From Sporisorium sorghi (lineage: Eukaryota; Basidiomycota; Ustilaginomycetes; Ustilaginales; Ustilaginaceae): DNA of 32,027 nt. Location: the NCBI GenBank assembly GCA_023212695.1, contig JALCCG010000246.1:1-32027 (forward strand). The letters are read 5' to 3'. Position 1 is the stretch's first letter. Every line of letters starts with the position of its first letter. The notes beneath the pieces are model-generated. The model had not been told where the DNA came from. It saw only the letters and a program-made list of their open reading frames with translations, and ran no database searches. Below are positions 1 to 8,600 of the stretch, piece after piece. Made by a program: the position numbers and the translations under genes.

Positions 1-87
1 GATGAGGGCTAGGATCGTGCTAGGAAAACGGAGGAGGGGAGGGGTTCGGGAGGGCGGCCCTGGCGGCGCCTCCATCGTGGCAGCGTT

Positions 88-124
<37 letters not shown>

Positions 125-547
125 GTGGTGGTTTGGCTCAAAAGGAAGTCAAAATGGTTCGACGGATTCAGGGACCACTGCAAACAAGGGGAGAATGGAT
201 GACATGGTAGGAAGGAAAGAAGGGAAAGCTGCCGAAAGCGCGGTTGAGTCATCGAGGAAGCAGGTCGAAAAAGGCTGAGTCGAAAGCGCGTGCGTGCGCG
301 AGCGTGCTCAAGTTGAAGTGCCAAGTGCGTGTTGGTTCTGGCTGCGCAGCTCGAAAAGTCACACTTTTTTTTTTTCCCGAGAAATCACATCAGGGCGCAT
401 CACGTGCATTCGCGACGCGCAAGGAGTTGGCTCAGAAAAAGTGACACTGGAAATGTGCCTCAACCCACCTTCAGGAGCAACACTTTCGAGCTTGCAAGAA
501 AGCGCTTTTTCGACTCTTCACCACCATCTCATCATCCACCAGCAAGC
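1..547. other. Intergenic region upstream of DAM1
   Basis: No gene is seen here. The stretch holds an uninterrupted run of 34 T at 90-123 and a shorter T run at 365-376. The reading frame of DAM1 is open upstream as far as about 329, but there is no in-frame ATG before 548. An out-of-frame ATG at 453 would open a short frame overlapping the DAM1 start if transcription begins upstream of it. This is presumably the DAM1 promoter and 5' UTR. Confidence 0.5.
90..123. repeat. Poly-T homopolymer, 34 nt
   Basis: A pure T run directly visible in the sequence, about 425 nt upstream of the DAM1 start. Such tracts are common nucleosome-excluding promoter elements in fungi; its exact length may be unreliable in any assembly. 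Confidence 0.9.
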
Positions 548-1461
548 ATGTCGCGAACACGAGCACCAACAGGACCCACACCCACCACACCCCTGCGTCG
601 AATCTCGCGCGGCTCGCTCAATGCTCTCTCGCACTCGGCGTCCAAACAGCTCTCTGCCGGCGCCACACCGCTGTCGTTCTTGCAAGGCGCCATGACGGAT
701 CTGGCCGAGGAAGTGGGCGTGCTGCAGCTCAACCTCGAGAACGTCGAGGCGGTGCACGAGAGTCTGCACAGCTTCAACGAGAATTTCGCCATGTACATCT
801 ACGGCCTCAAGATGAACGCCTACTGCGTCGAATGGCCAGAAGCCCCGTTGCACGACAACTTTGAACGCGCCGAGAAGCGTATCGCTCAGCAGGCTCAGCA
901 GTATGCCGCACAGCAACACTTGGATGTCGCGCAGCAACAACAGCCGTATTTGCAGCAGCAGCAGCAACAACAACAGATGTACAACCAAGCAGAAGACCAG
1001 ACCTACGTGACTACGGACGACGAGAGCATCTATCGCAACGACGCGCCCATTGCCGCTCCCACCGCCAAACCTGCCCTCAAATCGGCGCTCAAGAAGCCTT
1101 CGAATGCTGCTGCCGCTCCGGCGAAGAAACCAGCAACATCAGCCGCATCCGCGACGACAGCAGCCAAACCCAAAATGACGCTGGCACAGAAGAAGAAACG
1201 CGAAGCGTACACCGACGAGATCATCGAGACGCTCCCACTCGAGTACCGCGGCGGAGGAAACGACCCCAAACAGAACGCCATCGCCAAGCACGTCTGCATG
1301 GCGCTGCTCGCTGCGGGTGGGAAAGGACTGCGAATCGCCGAAATCGTCAAGAACCCGGAAATGTCGCAAGCCAAGATCAACAAGACGCTCATTGCGCTAG
1401 TTGCCGCCAAACACGTGGTCAAGACGAGCAACAATGTGAGTGCGAGAGATGGTGGAGTGTG

Positions 1462-1492
<31 letters not shown>

Positions 1493-1576
1493 ATGCTGAC
1501 CGCTTGATCTTTTCGGAACGCTCTGCAGGGCATTGTGTACAGCCTCGACTCGGGTCGACACCCGACGCTGCCTTGA
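548..1576 (+). CDS. DAM1: DASH complex subunit Dam1, with C-terminal winged-helix-like extension
   Basis: Dam1 is a subunit of the DASH/Dam1 ring that couples kinetochores to spindle microtubules in fungi. Exons are 548-1435 and 1529-1576, giving 311 residues; the splice joins two whole codons. The Dam1 domain spans about residues 41-98, with the family-typical block around FNENFAMYIYGLKMNAYCVEWPEAP. The N-terminus carries RRIS and RGS (residues 18-23), which fit the Aurora/Ipl1 R-x-S type consensus. Residues 112-143 are glutamine-rich, followed by an Ala/Lys/Pro-rich linker (165-210). Residues about 215-308 form a compact folded-looking block (KHVCMALLAAGGKGLRIAEI then KINKTLIALVAAKHVV and a short beta-like end) resembling a winged helix, which is absent from the short S. 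pombe Dam1 as I know it. ATG 548 is the first in-frame ATG. Dam1 identity is confident; the extension's function is unknown. Confidence 0.88.
1436..1528 (+). other. Intron of DAM1
   Basis: Begins GTGAGT and ends CTCTGCAG, 93 nt, phase 0. Retaining it would read through the GA repeat to a stop near 1507 and lose the last 15 residues (GIVYSLDSG...), which complete the winged-helix-like block. It contains an uninterrupted GA repeat. Confidence 0.85.
1462..1488. repeat. (GA)n microsatellite inside the DAM1 intron
   Basis: About 13 GA units lying between the 5' splice site and the acceptor of the DAM1 intron. Directly visible. Confidence 0.9.
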
Positions 1577-1917
1577 TGGTCATAGCGATTTTTGCTTCAT
1601 CTTTTCCGACTTACTTGGTCTTTCTGTGCTGACCTCGTTGATGCATGCTCTCTGCATCGCGTCCGACTGCTTTTGGCTTGTACTTCTGTATCTAACTTGC
1701 TCTATCTGTATTGTATTTGTATCCCCATACCACGTTCGCTCACACGTTGTCCAAACGCTTCTTTCGCTTTGACTAGGACTTCGATTGCACGACTTGATCT
1801 TGGCAGAAGAATCCGACACAAGCCAGCGTTGCTTTAAACCTTGGCAGCAGCCTTATCCTGCTTCTCCTGCTCGATATCCTCCTTCCTCTGAGAGCGCTTC
1901 TTGTCCTCCTCAATCGC
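1577..1917. other. Convergent intergenic region between DAM1 and the MLRQ-like gene
   Basis: Holds the 3' flanks of two convergent genes. The part 1577-1833 is T-rich with no gene seen. The part 1834-1917, read on the minus strand, is an open frame continuing the MLRQ-like gene past its TAG stop. Confidence 0.6.
1834..1917 (-). other. In-frame coding-like tail behind the stop codon of the MLRQ-like gene
   Basis: Immediately after the TAG at 1918-1920 the same frame continues for 27 codons to a TAA at 1834-1836. The encoded residues are strongly charged and helical looking (AIEEDKKRSQRKEDIEQEKQ, then DKAAAKV), unlike random 3' UTR translation. No intron with usable splice sites could remove the TAG. 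It may be an ancestral C-terminus cut off by a nonsense change (CAG to TAG is one step), a readthrough extension, or a sequencing error. Confidence 0.55.
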
Positions 1918-2422
1918 CTACTTGGTCAGCTTGCCGTCCGGGTCATCAGCGACTTTGGCCATGGCGTCGAAATCCAGCTGATCCGTCTGGGTTGCGAGGC
2001 GGTTCTGCTGCTTGTGGTCCAGACGCAGCTCTTTGTCCTTGACTAGATGGCGGCCGCCGAAGAAGAGGGCGAGGCAGATCATGCCGCCGGTGAAGAGGAA
2101 GAGCGGGGTGATTTCGGGTCGGTTCATCACATGTTCCACCTGGTAGCCATTCAACGACGAGTCGCAGCCAAATCAAGTGAAAAGGAAAGGTTAGTGAAGT
2201 TGTTGTAAGTTGGTGGTCGATGACAGGGGGTTGTGCACTTACACCATCAGCTTTGGAGCGAGACTGATCATCTCTGCGCACTGTCGAAGAGGCGAAGTTG
2301 CGAGTCGACACTCGAGGCGCAACGCCCATCCGCGTCGCAACGGGTGCAGCACGCCTTGCTGCCGACAATCCGGCGAAACCCTGGCGCAAAGACGAAGAAG
2401 GAGGAGGCATCATCGGTCGCAT
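1918..2422 (-). CDS. Mitochondrial MLRQ/B12D-like small membrane protein (possible complex I/IV accessory subunit)
   Basis: Exons are 2422-2243 and 2139-1918, giving 133 residues. Residues 1-55 are rich in Arg, Ser and Ala with almost no acid, ending RNFASSTVRR, as in a mitochondrial presequence. After the intron comes VEHVMNRPEITPLFLFTGGM with one hydrophobic membrane segment, then GGRHLVKDKELRLDHK, the layout of the NADH-ubiquinone reductase MLRQ subunit/B12D family (Pro-rich entry to a single helix, then a basic-acidic matrix or intermembrane tail). That family links to complexes I or IV; the exact subunit is not determined. The open frame continues past TAG (see 1834-1917), so the C-terminus may be shortened. 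It diverges from the methyltransferase at 2857. Identity rests on the short conserved block only. Confidence 0.68.
2140..2242 (-). other. Intron of the MLRQ-like gene
   Basis: On the minus strand it begins GTAAGTGCAC right after the GGT codon (exon end 2243) and ends GGCTACCAG before GTG at 2139, 103 nt, phase 0. A CACTAACC branch-point-like sequence lies about 50 nt before the acceptor. It separates the presequence exon from the membrane-segment exon. Confidence 0.8.
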
Positions 2423-2856
2423 TTTGTGAACAGAAGAGGAGGCGTTGATGGTGGTTGGACATCAAAGCATCTCGCTCAGTCACAGGTCAAACTTTGCTTT
2501 GCTGTCGACTCAACGTCTGTGCACCGTCTCTTCGCAGGCTTCCCGAACAGAGGCAGCAAGCGGAGGCGTGTTTCCGAGTCTCTCTCTCTTCGTTGCTGCC
2601 GCTCATTCCTGTGATTCGAGTGACTTCATCTTACATCTCGTTGCGAGCTGCGACTGGACCCTGCATCGCTGTAGCATCGGCCTCCACCTCCCCGATCCTT
2701 TTTTCTGCTCAATGTCAGATCGACCTCTGATCCTTTCAAAAAACCCCGAAAAAAAGCCTCTGAGGAAGAACGCTTTCTTCTGCGTTTCAGGGTCCTTTCT
2801 TCCTCCTCAAGCTTCTCCTCGCCTCACCTCCCACCGTCGTCCATCACTCGACCGCA
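2423..2856. promoter_or_regulatory. Divergent promoter region, MLRQ-like gene and EFM6
   Basis: 434 nt between two divergent start codons. It is rich in CT stretches (for example around 2577-2595 and 2803-2830), typical of fungal 5' flanks. Open frames cross it, but they lack homology or a sensible start, so I call no gene. Confidence 0.5.
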
Positions 2857-3816
2857 ATGGCGCCAACAATACCCCCGCCACACAACGACAACGACGTACG
2901 GGCCGAACTCGAACGCGAGGAGCAGCTCGACCTCGCCGACCCGCTGCGCCATTTCCTCGCCATCGACGACTCCTCCGCACCTACATTGGCCGCTTCCTCC
3001 TCCGGGGTGGACGTGCGCGACCTTCCCAGCGCGACCGACTACAGCATCGTACCTCAGCAACTGGAGAGCATTATCGGGCGGCGCACCACCATCCGCTACT
3101 TTGGCGATCTGGCGCGCCGGCCGGTGTTGCTCGACGACGCGCAGGCTGATGGCGAGGCAAAGTACTGGGACGTGCATCTGAAGCTAGACATGACCACGGG
3201 GTGCGGGGGCAAGATCTGGCCTGCGGCGGAGGTGTTGGGCGCGTACATTGCTGGTCGGTACTCGGCGCCTCCCCGAGCAAGTGCGGCGAATGCGGGGTAC
3301 GAGAAGCACGGGTTTGACTGGCGTGGCAAACGCATCGTCGAGCTGGGGTCCGGTACGGGTTTGGTCGGCTACCTCGTACATGCCCTGCAGCTGCCCGGAT
3401 GCACGGTGTGGGTCACGGACCAAGATGTCATGCTGCCGTTGATGCGGGACAATCTCGCGCTTAACTTCACCGACTCTGCGCGCGAAGACGGAAGCGCAGT
3501 GCACGTCGCCGAGCTCGACTGGGGCAAGCCTATCCCCTTGGACAACTTCGGCTCTGCACTGCCGCACGTCCTCCTGCTCGCCGACTGCGTCTACCTCGAG
3601 GCCGCGTTCCAGCCGCTCATCGATACGATGGTGCAGCTGTCGACACCGCAGACAGAGATCCTGTTCTGCTACCAGAAGCGCAGGAAGGCGGATAAGCGCT
3701 TCTTTGCGCTGCTCAAGCGCCAGTTTGTTTTCGAGGATGTGGCGGACGACGACGAGGTGAGGATGCGCGAGTACAGACGGCAGGGCACGCAGTTGTTGAG
3801 GATCAGGAAGAGGTAG
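2857..3816 (+). CDS. EFM6: EFM6-like protein-lysine N-methyltransferase (METTL21-type)
   Basis: A seven-beta-strand SAM-dependent methyltransferase of 319 residues. SAM-binding motif I is VELGSGTGLVG (161-171); the acidic loop after strand 2 is TDQD (187-190); DNLALN (198-203) follows; and the post-motif ADCVYLEAAF (242-251) replaces the DPPY of other methyltransferases and is characteristic of this lysine methyltransferase group. The pattern GGKIWPAAEVLGAYI (117-131) before motif I is also typical. In yeast Efm6 methylates a lysine of translation elongation factor 1A; transferring that substrate here is an inference. Residues 1-60 are acidic and probably disordered. The start ATG is the first in frame. 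The gene is single-exon and convergent with the Rab gene, with only 68 nt between stop codons. Confidence 0.8.
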   Translation: MAPTIPPPHNDNDVRAELEREEQLDLADPLRHFLAIDDSSAPTLAASSSGVDVRDLPSATDYSIVPQQLESIIGRRTTIRYFGDLARRPVLLDDAQADGEAKYWDVHLKLDMTTGCGGKIWPAAEVLGAYIAGRYSAPPRASAANAGYEKHGFDWRGKRIVELGSGTGLVGYLVHALQLPGCTVWVTDQDVMLPLMRDNLALNFTDSAREDGSAVHVAELDWGKPIPLDNFGSALPHVLLLADCVYLEAAFQPLIDTMVQLSTPQTEILFCYQKRRKADKRFFALLKRQFVFEDVADDDEVRMREYRRQGTQLLRIRKR

Positions 3817-3884
3817 AGCGTAGAATGGGTATAACGATGTCATTGACGAAGGTGTGACTTGTGTGAAAGATGTGTGTGAGAGGA

Positions 3885-4871
3885 TTAGCAGATGACACAG
3901 CACTGCGACTCCCCAGCATTCCCTCTCGCCTCCCCATCTGCCCCCTGCGCACCTCCACCACCCGTGAGACTGCGAATCGAGAACCCACTGACGTTCCTCG
4001 GCTGCTGCGCGCCCTCCGCCCTCGCCGACGCCTCCAAGCTGACAGTGCCACTGGTCCGACCGCTCACAGCGCGCATCCTCGACCGCTTGCCCAGCGTGTC
4101 GTACCTCGCACCCGCCCTTCCTCCATCCTCTGCAGCACCGTCCCTCCCACCGCCACCACCGGCGGCATCGTCAGCGGACTCGAACTTGGAATGCACGTCG
4201 CGCGCGGCCATCGCAAACGCCTCTGCGACGTTGTATCCCGTCTTTGCGCTGGCTTCGACGAACAGCAGCCCTTCCTTGTGCGCAAACTCCTGTGCTTCCT
4301 GGAAGCTCACCTCGCGCTTCTTGCCCTTGCTGCGGCGGCGTTCCAAGCGTCTGCGCCTGCCTAGCTCCTCCTCATCCCCTTCCTCTGCCACCGCTGGCGT
4401 CTCGCTTTCGTCCTGCACCAAGTCATACATGTTGCCTACGAGCACCACGGACACCTTCTCCTCCGCATGCGCACGCACATCGTCCAGCCACCCTTTGACG
4501 TTCAAGAAACTCGCGCGGTGCGTGACGTCGTACACAAGCAGAGCGCCCGCCGCACCGCGGTAGTAGGACCGCGTGATCGAGCGGAAGGATTCCGACCCCG
4601 CCGTGTCCCACACCTGCACCTTGACGGTCTCGCCATTGTCGAGCCGGATGAGGTGCGAGCCAAACTCGACGCCGATGGTCGGGTCCGGGTCCGCGAGGAA
4701 CCGGTCGTCGGTCAGGCGGACTAGCAGGGAAGATTTGCCCACGGACGAGTCGCCGATCAGGATGAACTTCAGGATATAGTCCCACCCGGACGAGGGAGGG
4801 GCGGTGGATGCGCCTGCCGAGACGGCTGAGGACGAGGCGTACGTGCCCGAAGGGATGCGGATCGGCGCCAT
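3885..4871 (-). CDS. Atypical Rab-family small GTPase with degenerate G3 and G4 motifs
   Basis: A 328-residue Rab. The G1 P-loop is GDSSVGKS (40-47), the effector/G2 region is TIGVEFG (65-71), and after WDTAG the switch-II RSYYRGAAGALLVYDVT is classic Rab. G5 is EASAK (206-210), and the C-terminus CCVIC fits a CCxxx prenylation motif. The TIGVEFG type recalls Rab2/4/14 and fission yeast Ypt4, but I cannot fix the subfamily. Two key residues differ: DTAGSE has Ser93 where the catalytic Gln normally sits, and the guanine-specificity motif NKxD is NMYD (147-150). A basic insert (GRRRRLERRRSKGKKR, 171-186) precedes G5, and a ~90-residue low-complexity hypervariable tail precedes the cysteines. 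The chosen ATG gives 29 residues before the Rab core; codons further upstream begin with TTG. The partner enzyme gene BET4 lies at 26121. Confidence 0.85.
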   Translation of the reverse strand: MAPIRIPSGTYASSSAVSAGASTAPPSSGWDYILKFILIGDSSVGKSSLLVRLTDDRFLADPDPTIGVEFGSHLIRLDNGETVKVQVWDTAGSESFRSITRSYYRGAAGALLVYDVTHRASFLNVKGWLDDVRAHAEEKVSVVLVGNMYDLVQDESETPAVAEEGDEEELGRRRRLERRRSKGKKREVSFQEAQEFAHKEGLLFVEASAKTGYNVAEAFAMAARDVHSKFESADDAAGGGGGRDGAAEDGGRAGARYDTLGKRSRMRAVSGRTSGTVSLEASARAEGAQQPRNVSGFSIRSLTGGGGAQGADGEARGNAGESQCCVIC

Positions 4872-5558
4872 GCTTGCCAAGATGCTGATGTGAGAGGGTG
4901 AGTGACGGGTTGAAGAGGATGTTGGCGATGTGCGAATAGCGGCTGCTAGTTATGTGTGCTCGAACGATGCCTGAATGAGTCGTTCTGTCGTCGTTGTCCA
5001 ACACTCGATAAGCTCGTGACAGATAGCGCCCTTTCTGCGCGATCAGAATGAGAGACTCTGCCTTGAAATATCGCTGACCTGGATGTCGCTCAATCCACCA
5101 CTGGATGCTGTTTGGGAGGTAGCCTGTGGTGGAGAAGAGATGCTGTGTGATAGGAAGATGATGGTATACGAGATGGAGGATTGAAGGTGAGAGAGCGATA
5201 TGACGCTTTGAGCAGCCTAAATTTGGATTTAGTGCGTGACGCTTTCAACGGCTAAAACAAAAACCCGCATCTGGCTGGACCCATGCGCCGCTCGCTGTTC
5301 TCCAAGTGCGCGTTGGCAGCTTACGCCGTCTTACGCACCCGCTTCTCCATCCACCGACCGCCAATCGCCATCCGGCCATTGCCTGAAGCAGATCCATCTC
5401 ACCCACATCACACGCAATCGAAACAATGAGACAGCGCACCCAATCAGCGCCTGTTCACCATTGCAAGCGCAGAGAATAATGTACAAGTTACATAACGATG
5501 AGAAGCCGAACCATTCCGAGAATACAATACACCACATTCGCGTCGAGTCGATGAACCG
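4872..5558. other. Intergenic region between the Rab 5' end and the ADA2 3' end
   Basis: 687 nt with no gene seen. It should hold the minus-strand Rab promoter and 5' UTR on its left and the ADA2 3' UTR on its right. Short open frames here have no recognisable features. Confidence 0.45.
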
Positions 5559-8057
5559 CTAGACAGCAGCAGTTGGACGATACTTTTCAGCCTTGCTTGG
5601 GCTCTGGGATGCAGCTCTGCCAGAAGTCATGGTCGTTGACGAAGCACCGCCGCCACTGCCCCCGCCGACGTTGCTGCTGTTGCTCGCGTGGACGCCATTC
5701 GCCGTGCTCGGCGTCGAGACCAGCGGTGCTCCACGTCCGTTGTGGTTGAGCAGCGCTTGCTGGTGCTGTGCCGATGAGACGCCACTGCTCGAGTGAGCTA
5801 GATCGAACAGTCCACCACCATTGCCCGTCGCACTCGAGCTGTTTCCAAACGCCCTCCCAAACAGACCACCGCCGCCTGTCGCACCATTTCCCTGACCGGC
5901 AGCAACGCCGTTCGGCATGCCCGCATTTCCATTGACACCATTCGCTCCGCTCGAAGGCGCAAACGAGTAGCTCGCCGACATGGCCATGCTTCCGTCCAGC
6001 CAGTCGGGCTTCTTGACCTGCTTGTCCTTGCTGCGTGGCGGCGATCCGATGCCGCCCGTCCAACCCGCCTCGCGCGCAGCGTCAAAGTAGCCCATCTCGT
6101 TGAAGAAATCCCACACCTTGCCCAGCTTGTTGACGTCAATCTTGACCAACGTCCGGCACTCGCGTCGCGTCAGCTTGCCGCCTCGCGCGATGAATTCGGC
6201 GATGAGCGTCGACTTGATCAGCAGGAACGGTTGCGGCAGGATGCGCAGCGCCGAGCACAGCTGCGCCTCGGCGGGCGTGAGCAGGTTGAGCGAAGGCGCT
6301 TTGGCCAGGTTGAGCGGCTGCGGTGGTTTGCGCGGCGTCTTGGGCTCGTCGCCGCTGCTGCCCTTCTTGCCCTTGCCCTCCTTGTCCGCCTTGGCATCCT
6401 TGTCTTTGGCATCCTTGTCCTTTTTGCTCTCCTTGCCGTTGGCCGCCGAAGCCGAAGTCGCCGCTGATGCGGTTGCTGCTGCTTGGGCTGCGAGCGTCTC
6501 CTCCATGGGCGTCGGCGTGCTTGTATCGCGCTGTCGCGCACGCGCTGCATCGATACGTGGCCTAGCGGACGCCGCGACGGGCGTTGCTGCTGCTCCTGAG
6601 GCTGGGAATGCCGCCAGCCCACCCGCCGCCAGTTCCGCCGCCTTGCGTGCTCGCTCCGCCTTTTCGCGTTCGTACGTACTGGCATCGTCCAACGTCAGGA
6701 TGCCCATCTTGCGATAGTGCTGCAACTGCGCAGCTGCCTTGCGCAACGCCTCTTCGTAGCAGAGGCCATTGAGAAAGTCTTCATAGTCGAGCGCGGTCTG
6801 CATTTGCGCGAAGTGCTTGGTTCTCGAGAGCAACTCCCTCTCCTCCTTGGGCCGACGTCGCTCGGCGGCTTGGTTGCGGCGATAGTCGACGAGGTTGCGT
6901 TCAAACATGAAATGCTTGCGCCGCAAACGTCGATCTAGGCGCTCGTTATACATGTCGATGACGGTGAGCTTGAGATGCAAGTCGGTGGGATCCTCGTCCC
7001 AGTCAAACGGCTTGTCTTCGGGCTCGGCATCCTTGTCCTTGTCCTTGTCCTTTTCCTTGGCATCGGCGGCCGACTGCTGATCGTCGGCTTCTTCGTCCGC
7101 GTTCGTTTCCTTGTCGTCTTCGGCATTTTGCGTCGCCTTTTTGCTGGTGGGACCACCTCGACCGCTCGCCTCCATCCTTGCATGGCCCTGTGTCGCTTTG
7201 CTGCCCAACGCCTCCCACTCGGATGGCATGTCGGCACCGCCAAACTCGTAGACGCGGCCGAACTCAATATCCTTGATGAGATGCTCTGCTTCCTGCTCAT
7301 ACTCGTGCTCGAACTCGAGTCGACCGGGCATGAAGCCCACGAGCTCACTGTGGTTGGTGGGAGCACTGACGAGCGGCTTGGCCGACTTGGGCGGAGAGTA
7401 GGAAGCCTGTGCTTCGCGCAACGTTTCGACGCGCCGCCTCTTGCGTCGCTGAAACTCGTCTTGCGATATTGAGGGTGTAAAGGACATGGACGGCCCTACG
7501 ACGGGCGGCTCTTCGGTGGAGAGTTGGCACGCAACACGGCTGCCTGTCCCTTCGCCATCGACGAGCGGATCAAACACGGGTTTTGCGACTTGAGCGTATC
7601 GCTGCAATGCCTGCTCTGCACGCTGGTCTCCATGCTGTCGTCCATCGCGACCTTCGACATAGACGCTAATGTAGTGGTCCTGCACCTCTTCTTTGGAGCG
7701 GTTGCCGATGTGGTCTGCAATGTCGGCCCAGTTGCCAAGGCCGTAGGTCTGACAGCCATCGATGAGGAGGAGCTCCTCGTCGGCACCCCAGTCGTCGCAA
7801 AAGATGGGATACGAGTGCTGCTCTACGACGCGATAGTCGTGCCACGCCTTGTGCTTGCCCGGTTGCGCACCTGAACAGAAGCAGGACGCGCAAAGGTCAA
7901 AGTCGGTGCAGCCGCCTGCGCATCGTATGCGGACGGTGAGGGTGATGTCGGCGCCGCAGGCATCGCAGTGGTAGCGTACGCCCGGTTCGGCGGCGGCCGA
8001 GGTGGAGCCGTCCTCGGCCTTGGGCGTGGGCTTGTTTTTGCGATGACTGACGGTCAT
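5559..8057 (-). CDS. ADA2: Transcriptional adaptor Ada2 (SAGA/ADA complexes)
   Basis: Ada2 bridges the Gcn5 acetyltransferase to SAGA/ADA and stimulates histone H3 acetylation in the nucleus. Of 832 residues, the ZZ zinc finger occupies about 28-75 (YHCDACGADI, then CxxC and CFCSG with paired His in GKHKAWHDY), directly followed by a SANT/Myb domain at about 86-137 (WGADEELLLIDGCQTYGLGN, WADIADHIGNRSKEEVQDHY). The central ADA region includes LTVIDMYNERLDRRLRRKHF (about 365-385), and the SWIRM domain lies at about 590-663 (LTPAEAQLCSALRILPQPFL, GKVWDFFNEMGYFD). Low-complexity Asp/Glu/Lys runs lie at about 310-355. Past SWIRM there is an unusual ~165-residue Gly/Ser/Asn tail; yeast Ada2 is far shorter (434 residues) and ends near SWIRM. 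Single exon; the start ATG directly precedes the ZZ region. Confidence 0.95.
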   Translation of the reverse strand: MTVSHRKNKPTPKAEDGSTSAAAEPGVRYHCDACGADITLTVRIRCAGGCTDFDLCASCFCSGAQPGKHKAWHDYRVVEQHSYPIFCDDWGADEELLLIDGCQTYGLGNWADIADHIGNRSKEEVQDHYISVYVEGRDGRQHGDQRAEQALQRYAQVAKPVFDPLVDGEGTGSRVACQLSTEEPPVVGPSMSFTPSISQDEFQRRKRRRVETLREAQASYSPPKSAKPLVSAPTNHSELVGFMPGRLEFEHEYEQEAEHLIKDIEFGRVYEFGGADMPSEWEALGSKATQGHARMEASGRGGPTSKKATQNAEDDKETNADEEADDQQSAADAKEKDKDKDKDAEPEDKPFDWDEDPTDLHLKLTVIDMYNERLDRRLRRKHFMFERNLVDYRRNQAAERRRPKEERELLSRTKHFAQMQTALDYEDFLNGLCYEEALRKAAAQLQHYRKMGILTLDDASTYEREKAERARKAAELAAGGLAAFPASGAAATPVAASARPRIDAARARQRDTSTPTPMEETLAAQAAATASAATSASAANGKESKKDKDAKDKDAKADKEGKGKKGSSGDEPKTPRKPPQPLNLAKAPSLNLLTPAEAQLCSALRILPQPFLLIKSTLIAEFIARGGKLTRRECRTLVKIDVNKLGKVWDFFNEMGYFDAAREAGWTGGIGSPPRSKDKQVKKPDWLDGSMAMSASYSFAPSSGANGVNGNAGMPNGVAAGQGNGATGGGGLFGRAFGNSSSATGNGGGLFDLAHSSSGVSSAQHQQALLNHNGRGAPLVSTPSTANGVHASNSSNVGGGSGGGASSTTMTSGRAASQSPSKAEKYRPTAAV

Positions 8058-8567
8058 GATGCAGACAAGAAGCGGCGGCGGCTGCGCACCCTCGCACGCG
8101 CTCGATCGCCAAGGCTTGTTATGCTATGCGCGAGCAATGTCGAATGTGCTGATGTGAAAGATTGTCGATGTCAAGGTGATGTTGAGCTTCCTCTATGGAT
8201 GACGACCGGTGTCGAAAACGATCGCCAAGGACGCACTGTGATGAGCGATAGCGATGTTTTGCTGATGCGCGATCAACCAATGTTGTCGGTCGATGTTGGT
8301 GACGATCCGGGGCGCAAGTGGGATGTGGGCTGCAAGAAGGCTCGTGCGTCAGGGTCTCGAACCAGACGAGAGCAACGACGATGACGGCGTCGAAGGGTGA
8401 ACCGGATCGCGTTTAGCCGTTCCGCAATGACGACGGCGACGAGCGATGGCGACAATGTCAGCCGCAGCGTGCCGGGAAGAATGACGGCGACGACGACGAC
8501 GACGAGGATATCTTGGAAACGCCACGCGAATGGACAGATAGATCTACCCGCGGGCTTTGCTTGTCCC

Positions 8568-8600
8568 CGTGTGTGTGTGTGTGTGTGTGTTTGTGTGTTG
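8568..8600. repeat. (GT)n microsatellite
   Basis: GTG followed by about ten more GT units, then TTGTGTGT. It lies in the ADA2/RRP3 intergenic region about 510 nt upstream of ADA2. Confidence 0.9.

Noticed and set aside
2445..3149. Open frame across the 5' flank of the methyltransferase gene
   Set aside because: Low-complexity Ser/Arg sequence overlapping the genuine EFM6 start in another frame.
8345..8365. GGTTCGAGACC on the minus strand, resembling a tRNA B box
   Set aside because: The T stem does not pair well and there is no A box, acceptor stem or anticodon arm at the right distance.
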